Positions 35,729 through 44,513 of a stretch of 64,000 bases of DNA are shown one piece after another. Source of the DNA: Tersicoccus sp. Bi-70. GTDB lineage: Bacteria > Actinomycetota > Actinomycetes > Actinomycetales > Micrococcaceae. Numbering within the stretch: the stretch's first letter is position 1; each line of letters starts with the position of its first letter. The translations under genes and the position numbers were made by a program. Location: positions 492,030 to 556,029 of the forward strand of contig NZ_MIEU01000011.1 in the NCBI RefSeq assembly GCF_001968825.1, written 5' to 3'. The notes under the pieces were generated by a model that was given only the letters and a program-made list of their open reading frames with translations, searched no databases and had not been told where the DNA came from.

Positions 35729-36463
35729 ATGGGAGTGAGCACGCCGCAGTGGGAAGGTGCCATCAACGTCCACGATCTCGGTGGGCTGCCGGTGGCCGGG
35801 GGAGGGCGCACCGCGGTGGGGCGGTTGTTCCGTTCCGGGCGGACCGAGACGATGACCACCGCCGGGTGGGTCCAGTTGCGGGCCGACGGCGTGAGCACCG
35901 TGATCGACCTGCGCAACGACGACGAGCGGGGCAGGCGGGAGACCGACGCCGTCGTCGCCGATGGCGCCCTCGACGGATTGAACCGGCTGGAGCGGCCCAC
36001 CGAGGATCCCGACCACGTCGACTTCAAGCAGCTGTGCTGGCCGTACCTGAACACGCCGAAGTTCTATGCCGACAACCTGCGGCTGTGGCCGGAGCGCTTC
36101 GTGCGGATCGTGCACGACATCGCCGTCGCGCCGCCCGGTGGCATTCTTGTGCACTGCTCCGGCGGGCGCGACCGGACCGGCCTCGTCGTCATGCTCCTGC
36201 TGCAGTTGCTCGGAGTGCCGCACGAGACCATCGCCGATGACTACGAGCGCGGGGTGCGCGCGGCCAACGAACGCTTCCGCGTCATCGACCACCCGGTCGA
36301 GCGCTACCGCACGCCCGAGCAGCTCGACGCGTGGGTCGCGGAGACCCGCGAGCACCTGCTCCGCACCCTCGACGAGATCGACGCGTCCGCGTTCCTGCAG
36401 CGGGCCGGCCTGTCGGCCCGCGACGTGGACGCCATCCGCAGCCGGTTCACCGAGGGCGACTGA
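35729..36463 (+). CDS. Tyrosine-type (CX5R) phosphatase
   Basis: A 244-residue protein with the phosphatase P-loop HCSGGRDRTGL near residue 142 (Cys and Arg of CX5R). An upstream VIDLRNDDE segment is typical of the bacterial tyrosine/dual-specificity group that includes mycobacterial PtpB-like enzymes. N-terminal NVHDLGGLP is also shared. It may dephosphorylate proteins or phosphoinositides. Convergent with the transporter gene. Confidence 0.88.
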   Translation: MGVSTPQWEGAINVHDLGGLPVAGGGRTAVGRLFRSGRTETMTTAGWVQLRADGVSTVIDLRNDDERGRRETDAVVADGALDGLNRLERPTEDPDHVDFKQLCWPYLNTPKFYADNLRLWPERFVRIVHDIAVAPPGGILVHCSGGRDRTGLVVMLLLQLLGVPHETIADDYERGVRAANERFRVIDHPVERYRTPEQLDAWVAETREHLLRTLDEIDASAFLQRAGLSARDVDAIRSRFTEGD

Positions 36464-36499
36464 GTCCGTCGTCACCGCGCATGAGCGACGACGACGGCC

Positions 36500-37897
36500 T
36501 CACGGCCGCGACCGCGGACCCGTCTCCGTGGTGGCGGCGACCCTGGTGACGGCGTCGTCGAAGGACGAGACCTTCGGGTGTCGCTTGCCCGGGACGAAGA
36601 AGATGTACACGACCAGGGACAGGGCGATGGCGATCGTCACGTACGCGAAGAGCCACTCCTTGTGCCCGGCCGCCGAGAGGGACTCCCCGATGAAGGGAAC
36701 CGTGCCGCCGAACAGCGAGTTGGCGACGGCATAGGCGAGCCCGACCCCGAGCGCGCGGATGGACGCCGGGAACATCTCCGCCTTCACGATCGCGCTCACC
36801 GACGTGTAGAGGGCGTTGATCGTCAGGCCGGCCAGCATCAGCCAGAAGGCGGCCATCGCGTCCGTCACGCCTGCGAGGGTGGACATGATCGGCCAGGTGA
36901 ACGCCGTGCCGAGGACGCCGAAGGCGATCAGCTGGGCCTTGCGGCCGATCCGGTCCGAGAGCGCGCCGAACACCGGCTGCAGCAGCATGAAGATGAACAG
37001 CGCCCAGAAGTTGATCACCGAGGTCTGCGTCTTCGGGATGTGGGAGACGTTGTTCATGAAGCTGAGGATGTAGGTGGTGAAGAGGTAGAACGCCATCGTC
37101 CCGCCCATCGTCAGGAACACGACGACGAGGAACGGCTTCCAGTGCTGCGTGAACAGCAGTTTCAGACTGCCGGGACGGGCGGCGAGGCCGTGACTGGCGG
37201 CGTCGGCGGCCGAGGACGCCGCCCTGCGCTGCTCCTCGGTGATGGTCTCGTCCATCGTCCGGCGCAGCCACAGCACGACCAGGGCGGCGAGCGCGCCGAT
37301 GAAGAAGGGGATGCGCCAGCCCCAGGCGGTCAGCGCCTCCGAGCCCAGCGTGTTCTGCAGGATCACCAGGGTCAGGAGGGCGAGCACCTGGCCGCCCACG
37401 AGGGTGACGTACTGGAAGCTGGAGAAGAAACCGCGCCGACCGGCGGTGGCCGCCTCGGACATGTAGGTGGCGCTCGTGCCGTACTCGCCGCCGACGGAGA
37501 AGCCCTGGAGCAACCGGGTCAGGTACAGCAGCACGGTGGACCAGACGCCGATCTGGTTCAGCCCGGGCAGCACGCACATGATCAGCGAACCCGCGCACAT
37601 CAGGGTGACGCTGAGGGTGAGGGCGGCCTTGCGCCCGCGCTGGTCGGCGAAGCGGCCGAAGAACCAGCTGCCGACCGGGCGCATCAGGAAGGTCAGCGCG
37701 AACGTGAGGTACGCGTCGATCTGGGCCTGGGCCGGGTCCTTCTGGTTGAAGAAGTACGTGGCGAAGTAGGACGAGAACGCCGCGTAGACGTAGAGGTCGT
37801 ACCACTCGATGAGATTGCCGGCCGAGCCCTTGAGCGTGTTGCTGATCGCTCTACGGGTCCGGGCGCTGTTCGCGGGTGCTGCGGTACTGGTGGACAT
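36500..37897 (-). CDS. MHS-family MFS transporter
   Basis: A 465-residue, 12-helix symporter of the metabolite:H+ symport family. Typical features are GNLIEWYDLYVYAAFSSYFA at helix 1, FGRFADQRGRKAALT in loop 2-3, RLLQGFSVGGEYGTSATYMSE at helix 4, and FGALSDRIGRKAQLI in the second half. Relatives carry alpha-ketoglutarate, proline/betaine or shikimate. ATG 37897 is chosen because a longer open frame upstream lacks family sequence. It is divergent from a GNAT gene. Confidence 0.92.
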   Translation of the reverse strand: MSTSTAAPANSARTRRAISNTLKGSAGNLIEWYDLYVYAAFSSYFATYFFNQKDPAQAQIDAYLTFALTFLMRPVGSWFFGRFADQRGRKAALTLSVTLMCAGSLIMCVLPGLNQIGVWSTVLLYLTRLLQGFSVGGEYGTSATYMSEAATAGRRGFFSSFQYVTLVGGQVLALLTLVILQNTLGSEALTAWGWRIPFFIGALAALVVLWLRRTMDETITEEQRRAASSAADAASHGLAARPGSLKLLFTQHWKPFLVVVFLTMGGTMAFYLFTTYILSFMNNVSHIPKTQTSVINFWALFIFMLLQPVFGALSDRIGRKAQLIAFGVLGTAFTWPIMSTLAGVTDAMAAFWLMLAGLTINALYTSVSAIVKAEMFPASIRALGVGLAYAVANSLFGGTVPFIGESLSAAGHKEWLFAYVTIAIALSLVVYIFFVPGKRHPKVSSFDDAVTRVAATTETGPRSRP

Positions 37898-38024
37898 GGA
37901 ATCCCCTCGTCGGCGCTGATCGAGGACGGACTGCCGCCCGACCGCTCTCAGGCTACTCCCAGCTTGATGCGGCGATGTCAGCGGTCCTCCTTGAGGGCGG
38001 CGGCGGGCCGGTACCGTCGTCGTC

Positions 38025-38621
38025 ATGACCGACTTCGCCCCCGTGACCCTGCGCGGTGACCTCGTCACCCTTGAACCGCTCACGCTCGAGCACCACGACG
38101 ACCTGGTCGAGGCCGCCACCGACGGGCAGCTGTGGACGCTCTGGTACACGACGGTGCCGCGGCCCGATCGCATGCGGGCGGAGATCGCGCGGCGGCTCGC
38201 GCTGCAGGAGGCAGGGTCGATGGTCCCGTTCGTCACGCGTCGGAACGCCGACGGTGTGGTGCTCGGCATGACGACGTTCATGCACATCGACCGCGCCAAT
38301 GTGCGGGCGGAGATCGGGTCGACGTGGAATCGGGCGTCGGCGCAGCGGACCGGCACGAACACCGAGTCGAAGCTGCTGTTGCTCGAGCACGCCTTCGAGA
38401 CGCTCGACTGCATCGCGGTCGAGTTCCGCACGCACTGGATGAACCAGCAGTCCCGCGCGGCGATCGCCCGGCTCGGGGCGAAGCAGGACGGGGTGCTGCG
38501 CAACCACCAGCGGATGGCGGACGGTTCCCTGCGGGACACCGTCGTCTTCTCCATCACCGCCTCGGAGTGGCCGGCGGTGCGGAACGAACTGCGCCGGCGG
38601 CTGGCGGCGCACCAGCGCTGA
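38025..38621 (+). CDS. GNAT-family N-acetyltransferase
   Basis: A 198-residue RimJ/RimL-like acetyltransferase. It starts VTLRGDLVTLEPLTLEHHDDL, has the acetyl-CoA loop region around TGTNTESKLLLLEHAFETL, and the EFRTHWMNQQSRAAIARLGAKQDGVLRNHQ segment of the family. The acceptor is not predictable. It is the last gene of the ordered left part of the window. Confidence 0.9.
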   Translation: MTDFAPVTLRGDLVTLEPLTLEHHDDLVEAATDGQLWTLWYTTVPRPDRMRAEIARRLALQEAGSMVPFVTRRNADGVVLGMTTFMHIDRANVRAEIGSTWNRASAQRTGTNTESKLLLLEHAFETLDCIAVEFRTHWMNQQSRAAIARLGAKQDGVLRNHQRMADGSLRDTVVFSITASEWPAVRNELRRRLAAHQR

Positions 38622-38666
38622 CGGCCCTTGCGGCAGTGTCGAGGGTGTTGCAGAAAGGGCCCCGTT

Positions 38667-38770
38667 GCGGGCATCGTCATCGGGCGGGTCTATCGGACAG
38701 TGGCCTCTGACGTGGGGCGACGATGAGCGCGCGAGACGATGCCCGCCCGGTAGACGTTCGTCTATCGGGC
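38667..38770. repeat. Nested inverted repeats, GTCTATCGGGC element 1
   Basis: GCGGGCATCGTC (38667-38678) and GACGATGCCCGC (38735-38746) are a perfect 12-bp inverted pair. Overlapping it, GCCCGGTAGAC (38745-38755) and GTCTATCGGGC (38760-38770) form a hairpin with one mismatch and loop GTTC. The second arm holds the stop codon of the gene on the minus strand. Confidence 0.75.
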
Positions 38771-39175
38771 GCCTTCAAAAGGCCAGTGGGCGGGATGTAC
38801 GAATGGGACAGCCACGACTTGAACATCGTCTTCGTACGTGACCCGACCCGGGTGGCGGGTGCGCAGTTCCGTCCATCGGACGTCGTATCGGTCTAGCAGA
38901 GCGAGGTAGTCCTCGGTCAGCCTGAGCAGCCTCACTGCGTCTACCTTGAACCACGACCGCGCGCCTGGATGTAAAGCAGGGTCGTAGCAAGAGGGCACCA
39001 GCTTGGTCGGATCCGCATACGCAGCTTCCATCGACCGGTTTGCGTCAGCAAGCCACGTTGCGTCAGCGACGCTGAGGGCATCCGATCGCGCGAGGCCGTT
39101 TGCCATAGCGAATAAGCCAGGGTGACGTCCTCGACGGTTGGGGACGGCGCTCTGGAATCGAATGAAAGGGCCCAC
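38762..39175 (-). CDS. Hypothetical protein
   Basis: A 137-residue protein without a family I recognise. It is soluble looking and rich in aromatic residues (WFKVDAVRLLRLTEDYLALLDRYDVRW), and ends FVHPAHWPFEGAR. Codon use is less GC-biased than in the left part of the window, suggesting acquisition. The stop codon lies inside a palindromic element, and a half copy of that element lies upstream, so the gene is bracketed. Confidence 0.55.
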   Translation of the reverse strand: MGPFIRFQSAVPNRRGRHPGLFAMANGLARSDALSVADATWLADANRSMEAAYADPTKLVPSCYDPALHPGARSWFKVDAVRLLRLTEDYLALLDRYDVRWTELRTRHPGRVTYEDDVQVVAVPFVHPAHWPFEGAR

Positions 39176-39226
39176 CCGCCAAACGATAGGACCTCTCGGG
39201 ACAAGCGTGGAGCGGGTCTTTGAGCC

Positions 39227-39240
39227 TTCGTCTATCGGGC
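39227..39240. repeat. GTCTATCGGGC half-element
   Basis: TTCGTCTATCGGGC is identical to the right arm with loop bases of element 1 (38757-38770), but its left partner is missing. It lies between the two orphan genes. Confidence 0.7.
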
Positions 39241-39382
39241 GATTGGCCGAGCCAGGAGCCGTCGGGAAGCGTTGCGTGCTTAGATGTGAGCGAGTAGAGC
39301 CGAGGGACGCTCCACTTGACCGGTGTTCGTGGGTTGCGAAGGCCCCGAGCGCTCCAACTGAGTCACATCTTGGGGGAGTTTC

Positions 39383-39598
39383 ATGTCGGATCCGAGTGGG
39401 CGCAATCCCGGACCGCCGCGCGGGTCGACGCGTGCCGTCTACATCCTCGTCATCGCTTCGGCGACATGCGTCGCTCTCTCCGGGATTTGGGGAGTCGCGC
39501 GCGGCGGAGGCGTGATCCCATGGTTCCTGGCCGCCGCTGGCCTGGTGATTGTTTTCGTCGGTGTGTACCGCATGATGACCGAGAGCCGAGCGCGCTAG
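39383..39598 (+). CDS. Small two-helix membrane protein
   Basis: A 71-residue protein with two transmembrane helices (AVYILVIASATCVALSGIWG and VIPWFLAAAGLVIVFVGVY) and a Pro/Gly/Ser-rich N-terminus. The start is supported by TGGGGGAG 6 bases upstream. No family is recognised. It lies between palindromic elements in the accessory segment. Confidence 0.6.
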   Translation: MSDPSGRNPGPPRGSTRAVYILVIASATCVALSGIWGVARGGGVIPWFLAAAGLVIVFVGVYRMMTESRAR

Positions 39599-39674
39599 AG
39601 ACGGTTCGCCGCAACTCGTCTCGAGAGCAATCGCCTGCCCAGTCGACGTTCAGGCTTCGTGAAGGTTTTGAAAC

Positions 39675-39700
39675 GCCCGATAGACCATCGTCTATCGGGC
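39675..39700. repeat. GTCTATCGGGC element 2 (perfect hairpin)
   Basis: GCCCGATAGAC (39675-39685), loop CATC, GTCTATCGGGC (39690-39700): a perfect 11-bp stem. It lies downstream of the small membrane protein gene and could act as its terminator, but it is the same sequence as element 1 about 900 bp away. Confidence 0.75.
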
Positions 39701-39805
39701 TGCTGGGACCGATTCGCGAGAGTCTAGGGTTGGTCTCTTACGCGTCGTACGGTAGCTGTTCGCCTATCGCACACTCCTCCACAGGTGACGACAGATGCAG
39801 AGCCG

Positions 39806-40378
39806 CCAGGCAGGAGGCCATGAGGCGATGGCGCGGTCGCGGATCGTCAGCGAGGGGTCGGGCACCATTTGTTCTTCGGTGACCTCGAAGACACGTCCGA
39901 TGCCGTGGCAGGTGGGGCAAGCCCCTTAGACGGTGTTGGGTGAAAAATCCTCGGCATAGAGCATCGGCTGACCGGGCGGGTAGGAGCCTGCGCGGGAGTA
40001 CAGCATTCGCACCAGGCTTCCCAGGGTCGTCAGTGAGGCGACGCTAGAGCGGGCGTTGCCGCCGCCTCGCTGCTGCTGCAGTGCGACGGCCGGGGGCATT
40101 CCCTCGATCTCGTCGACGTCGGGTACCCCTGCTTGATGGATGAGCCGACGTGCGTAGGGCGCAACGGACTCCAGGTAGCGGCGCTGCGATTCGGCGAACA
40201 GGGTCCCGAATGCCAAGGACGACTTGCCCGAACCCGACACCCAGATGAACACCACGATCGCGTCACGAGGCACGTCCAGGTCGACGTTCTTGAGGTTGTT
40301 CTGCCTGGCCCCGCGAACCATGATGCCGTCGTGCCACGACTCGCGGTCGAGTGGCTGGTCGGATGTTCGCGCTGTCAT
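39806..40378 (-). pseudogene. uvrA-like ABC excinuclease gene, truncated
   Basis: The first 150 codons encode a clear UvrA N-terminus (GARQNNLKNVDLDVPRD, SGSGKSSLAFGTLFAESQRRYLESV, YAEDFSPNTV). A TAA stops the frame at 39926-39928, exactly where UvrA continues; the same frame then resumes GACPTCHGIGRVFEV and runs to SWPPAW at 39806 before homology ends. The first Gly of the Walker A is replaced by Trp (IWVSGSGKS). So the gene has a nonsense codon, a mutated P-loop and a lost C-terminus. It probably derives from a drug-resistance-type UvrA paralogue. Confidence 0.8.
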
Positions 40379-40570
40379 GGCAGGGACTGTAGTCACCTGC
40401 GTACACTGCAGGGTGCTGGCACGAACGGTCACAGCAGTGGCACGCATGGGCCGTGACAAGCCGGGTGAGTCGCTCTAGCGTGGAAGGGCACGAGCAAGTG
40501 CGCCAACCCCAACCACGCGACAGGACCGGCGGAACGCCTGGCCTGTCGCGAAGAGGAGGAGCTGACAGTC

Positions 40571-41764
40571 ATGGCATCCAATAACCGTTCCGTGGTGTAC
40601 GAAGGCCCGAAGGACTTCCGGGTGCAAGACCTGGACTTCCCGAAACTGGAGATGCCCAACGGCGAGAAAGCGCCCCACGGCGCCATCTTGAAGATGGTCG
40701 CTACCAACATCTGCGGGAGCGACCTGCACATCTATCGCGGCTCGTTCCCCTTCAAGCAGGGCGCGGTCCTCGGCCACGAGATGACCGGCGAAGTCATCGA
40801 GGTCGGTTCCGACGTGCACTTCCTGTCGGTAGGCGACCTGGTCTCGGTGCCCTTCAACGTGGCCTGCGGGCGCTGTCGCAACTGCCGCGCCGGACGCACC
40901 GAGGTGTGCGAGACCACCAACCCTGACGCCGCGTGCGGCGCGTACGGATTCAACCTCGGCGACTGGACCGGCGGGCAGGCCGAATACCTGTTCGTGCCGT
41001 ACGCCGACTTCCAGCTGCTGCGCTTCCCCGATAAGGACCAGGCCATGGACAAGATCCTGGACCTGGCCGTGCTGTCCGACATCCTGCCGACCGCTTTCCA
41101 CGGCCTGATGGAAGCCGGGGCCAAGCCGGGATCAACGGTCTACATCGCCGGCGCCGGCCCGGTCGGCCGGTGCGGCGCCGCGGCGGCCCGACTGCTCGGA
41201 GCCTCATGCATCATCGTCGGCGACTACGACCAGGACCGTCTGGACCTGGTGAAGAACAATGGGTGCGAGACCATCGACCTGAGCAAGGACATCCCGCTGA
41301 CCGATCAGATCGAAGCGATCCTGGGGGAGCCCGGGGTCGACTGCGCCGTGGACTACGTCGGATCCGAAGCACACGGCATCGGCGCCCAGTCCGATGAACT
41401 GATGCCGGAGGCGGCGATCAATCAGGTCCTCGACGTCACGCGTGCTGGTGGTGCGACTGGCATCATCGGCGTTTACGGCCCGGACCCGCTCGCGCCGACA
41501 AAGGCGATGCAGGAAGGCGTCTTCCCGCTCGACTTCGGCAAGGCCTGGATCAAGTCGCCGCACATCACTGCCGGTCAGGCCCCCATCATGCGCTACAACC
41601 GTGAGCTGATGATGGCCATCCTGTGGGATCGCATGCCGTACCTGAACGCGATGCTCAACCCCAAGGTGATCTCGCTGGACGAGGTGCCGCACGCGTACGA
41701 AGTCTTCAACGAGGGATCGGCCGACAAGTACATCATCGACCCGCACGGGATGCTCGCCTCCTGA
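40571..41764 (+). CDS. fdhA: Zn-dependent formaldehyde dehydrogenase (FdhA type)
   Basis: A 397-residue medium-chain dehydrogenase. Catalytic Zn ligands lie in NICGSDLH and GHEMTGEV; the structural Zn lobe is CGRCRNCRAGRTEVC; the NAD-binding motif is IAGAGPVGRCGAA. The extended central insertion and C-terminal KYIIDPHGML match the glutathione-independent formaldehyde dehydrogenase/dismutase group. ATG 40571 follows GAGGAGGAG. A terminator and then an AraC regulator gene follow, suggesting local control. Confidence 0.88.
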   Translation: MASNNRSVVYEGPKDFRVQDLDFPKLEMPNGEKAPHGAILKMVATNICGSDLHIYRGSFPFKQGAVLGHEMTGEVIEVGSDVHFLSVGDLVSVPFNVACGRCRNCRAGRTEVCETTNPDAACGAYGFNLGDWTGGQAEYLFVPYADFQLLRFPDKDQAMDKILDLAVLSDILPTAFHGLMEAGAKPGSTVYIAGAGPVGRCGAAAARLLGASCIIVGDYDQDRLDLVKNNGCETIDLSKDIPLTDQIEAILGEPGVDCAVDYVGSEAHGIGAQSDELMPEAAINQVLDVTRAGGATGIIGVYGPDPLAPTKAMQEGVFPLDFGKAWIKSPHITAGQAPIMRYNRELMMAILWDRMPYLNAMLNPKVISLDEVPHAYEVFNEGSADKYIIDPHGMLAS

Positions 41765-41790
41765 GCAGCCGACACCAGTACCAGCGTGAA

Positions 41791-41830
41791 AGGTTCGCGG
41801 CCGGCAGCAAGCGCTGCGGGCCGCGAACCT
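41791..41830 (+). terminator. fdhA terminator
   Basis: AGGTTCGCGGCC (41791-41802) pairs perfectly with GGCCGCGAACCT (41819-41830); the interior contains a further GCAGC/GCTGC pairing. It starts 27 bp after the fdhA stop. Confidence 0.8.
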
Positions 41831-41855
41831 TCACTGAGACCCGTAGGACGTCGTC

Positions 41856-42821
41856 GTGCCAGCAGACAAGGGAGAACCGCGGGTCACTCATTGGTCGATC
41901 TCCGATCAGTCGCCCCAGGATGCGATCGACTACTGGCGTGAGATCAGGCGTCGCGCCTACGTCGACGTCGTCTGCGATCCCACCACCGCGCAGCTTCAAG
42001 CCGATGTTGTTCGGGGCGACTACGGGTCGTTCGCTCTGTCGACGAAGCGAGTCTCAGGTGACTACGCCCGCCGGGGTCGGACAGAACTGGCTCAGGGGCA
42101 CGAGAGCTACGAAAACCTGTTCGCCATCTTCCAGATCTCCGGCACAGGGGTCCTCGAGCAAGAGGAACGCACCGCTACGATGCCACCTGGATCGTTCGCC
42201 GTGTACAATAGCTCGCTGCCCTTTTCGATGTACCACGACGGACCCTACCGCCAGGTCGTCGTACATCTCGACGCTGACAACGCCTACGCGTTGGCCGGCC
42301 TGAAGCGCAACTCCGACCTCCTCGCGGTCACGATGGAGTGCGACGGCGCAATGTCCGCCATCGCAGCGTTCTTCATCAACTTCGCGGCCATCCAGCAGCA
42401 CGACCCGGTCGGCGTGGAGTACCTCGTGCCACACGCAGCAGCCCTGGCCTCCACCCTGCTCGCTTACGCCGCTCGGACCCAGGACCCGGAACTTCCCGAC
42501 TTCCTCAAACACGACCAGATCCGAGCTTTCATCCGCACGCATCTGGCGGATCCGTCTCTCAACGCCGACGACATAGCCACCGGCGCACACCTCTCCCGCC
42601 GCAGCCTTTATCGCCTCTACGAAGGCGCCGACACTTCAGTCATGCAACTCGTCCGGAGCCTACGCATCGAGACTGCCAAACAGCTCCTTCACCGCTACCC
42701 CGATCGGCCACTCAGCAGCATCGCCCGCGAAACCGGCTTCCGCACCACCAGCAACTTCCATCGGGCCTTCCGTTCTGTCACACAAATCACGCCTGGCGAA
42801 TATCGAGAACGCCGCAACTAA
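41856..42821 (+). CDS. AraC-family transcriptional regulator
   Basis: A 321-residue regulator. The N-terminal two-thirds is a cupin-like AraC-binding domain (PPGSFAVYNSSLPFSMYHDGPYRQVVVHLD). The C-terminal 100 residues carry two helix-turn-helix motifs (LNADDIATGAHLSRRSLYRLYEG and PLSSIARETGFRTTSNFHRAFRSVTQITPGEYR). It begins at GTG 41856. It follows fdhA in the same direction and may activate it in response to an aldehyde or alcohol. Confidence 0.87.
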   Translation: MPADKGEPRVTHWSISDQSPQDAIDYWREIRRRAYVDVVCDPTTAQLQADVVRGDYGSFALSTKRVSGDYARRGRTELAQGHESYENLFAIFQISGTGVLEQEERTATMPPGSFAVYNSSLPFSMYHDGPYRQVVVHLDADNAYALAGLKRNSDLLAVTMECDGAMSAIAAFFINFAAIQQHDPVGVEYLVPHAAALASTLLAYAARTQDPELPDFLKHDQIRAFIRTHLADPSLNADDIATGAHLSRRSLYRLYEGADTSVMQLVRSLRIETAKQLLHRYPDRPLSSIARETGFRTTSNFHRAFRSVTQITPGEYRERRN

Positions 42822-42995
42822 CCGCAGTCTGGACGACCCCCTGCAACTTCCCCGCGCCATCGTGCAGTCGAGCCATCTCCGTCTACGAAGAGCCTCAGTC
42901 CGTGCGACCAGGGTTGGTCTATGGGATGACCTGAATGCAGGAAGGTCCGAAAAAGACCGATTCTGACGCTCACCTCGGCCGAAGCGGCGCCGACG
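42822..42995. other. Junction between the AraC gene and IS30
   Basis: 174 bp with no gene. The left end of the IS30 sequence must lie here. Without the matching right end, which is lost, its terminal repeat cannot be fixed. Confidence 0.4.
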
Positions 42996-44126
42996 GTGGG
43001 CGTGTCCGTGCCGGTCGGGAGCCGCTGGTTTCGCCACGCTGGCGGCATGCCTCCTATTTCCTTGGCCGAGCCCACTGGGCGGTACCTCTCGTTCGAAGAG
43101 AGCGAGGAGATCGCGCTGCTGCACGCTCAACAGGTTGGGGTTCATGAGATCGCCCGCAGCATTGGCCGCGACCCGGCGACGATCTCCCGCGAGCTGCGCC
43201 GTAACGCGGCCACCCGCAGCGGGAAGCAGGAGTACCGACCGTTGGTGGCGCAGTGGAAGGCCCAGCAGGCGGCGAAGCGCCCGAAGACGGCAATATTCGT
43301 TACCAACGCCAGGCTGCGTGAGTACGTCCAGGAGCGGCTCGCGGGCAACGTTCGCCGACCGGACGGCGCCATCGTGGCCGGGCCGGAGACGCCGGGGTGG
43401 AAGGGGCTGAACAAGCCGCACCGGCAGGACCGGCGGTGGGCGAACGCGTGGAGCCCGGAGCAGATCAGCCACCGGCTGAAGCTGGACTTCCCGGATGACG
43501 AGTCCATGCGCATCAGCCACGAGGCGATCTACCAGTCGCTGTTCATCCAGGGCCGGGGTGCGCTCAAACGCGAGCTCGTGACCTGCCTGCGGACCGGGCG
43601 TGCATTGCGCCGGCCGCGAGCTCGAGCACAGAACCGGCCGAAGGGGCATGTGACCGCCGACGTCGTGTTCTCCAAGCGACCCGCCGAGGCCGCTGACCGG
43701 GCCGTGCCCGGGCACTGGGAAGGCGACCTGATCATCGGAACCGGCCGGTCAGCGATCGGCACGATCGTCGAACGCAAGAGCCGCTCGACCCTGCTGGTGC
43801 ACCTGCCGCGGCTGGAAGGCTGGGGCGAGATACCGCCGGTGAAGAACGGCCCGGCGCTGGGCGGTTACGGCGCCACCGCGATGAATGCGGCGCTGACCGC
43901 GTCGATGGCGAGATTTCCTGCTCAGCTGCGCAAGACACTGACGTGGGACCGCGGCAAAGAGCTCTCCGGGCACGCCCAGTTCGCGTTGGAGACGGGCACC
44001 AGGGTGTTCTTCGCTGACCCCCATGCGCCCTGGCAGCGGCCGACGAACGAGGGCACCAACGGGCTGCTGCGTCAGTACTTCCCCAAGGGCACCGACCTGT
44101 CCCGGTGGTCCGCCGGGACCGATTGA
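42996..44126 (+). pseudogene. IS30-family transposase, 3' truncated
   Basis: The frame encodes 376 residues of an IS30 transposase. The N-terminal helix-turn-helix reads VHEIARSIGRDPATISRELRRN; the DDE residues are in GHWEGDLIIG (D), LTWDRGKEL (D) and RPTNEGTNGLLRQYF (E). Homology stops at DLSRWSA, followed by GTD and a stop, about 45 residues short of the family end. At that point sequence of an IS3 element begins, so the element cannot be complete. The catalytic residues are intact, but the C-terminus is lost. Confidence 0.88.
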
Positions 44127-44127
44127 A

Positions 44128-44469
44128 CTCAGGCAGTACACTGCGCTGCGCTACGCCGAGCGGCTCGCCGAGGTCGGCGCTGTCGCCTCGATCGGGACCG
44201 TCGGCGACTCGTACGACAACGCCCTGGCCGAGTCGACGATCGGGCTCTACAAGACCGAGTGTGTCAAGATCGACGGCCCGTTCCGCACCGCCGACCACCT
44301 CGAACTCGCCACGCTGTCCTGGGTGCACTGGTTCAACGAGAACCGGCTGCACTTATCGATCGACTACCGCACGCCCATCGAGGCGGAGAACGACTACTAC
44401 CGTCAGAACAATCCCCAGCACCACCCGGCGCTGGGAGAACCCGCCCTCCACTAAACCCGGGGCGGTTCA
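44128..44469 (+). mobile_element. IS3-family element, right-end fragment
   Basis: From about 44,128 an open frame encodes the C-terminus of an IS3 OrfB integrase: QYTALRYAERLAEVGA, GDSYDNALAESTIGLYKTE, LATLSWVHWFNENRLH and ending GEPALH (stop 44452-44454). The right end AAACCCGGGGCGGTTCA (44453-44469) has the TGAACCGCCCCG-type terminus of actinobacterial IS3 elements. The left three-quarters is replaced by IS30 sequence. Confidence 0.8.
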
Positions 44470-44513
44470 GTGACCAGTGAGAGAGTTTCGTGGAGGGCGA
44501 CGTCGAGAAGGAG

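Noticed and set aside
37898..38680. N-terminal extension of the MHS transporter frame
   Set aside because: The frame remains open to 38680 but is antisense to the GNAT gene; the transporter begins with its usual N-terminus at 37897.
39738..39920. Short minus-strand open frame beside the uvrA fragment
   Set aside because: It is an out-of-frame reading of the uvrA continuation (GACPTCHGIG lies in the other frame).
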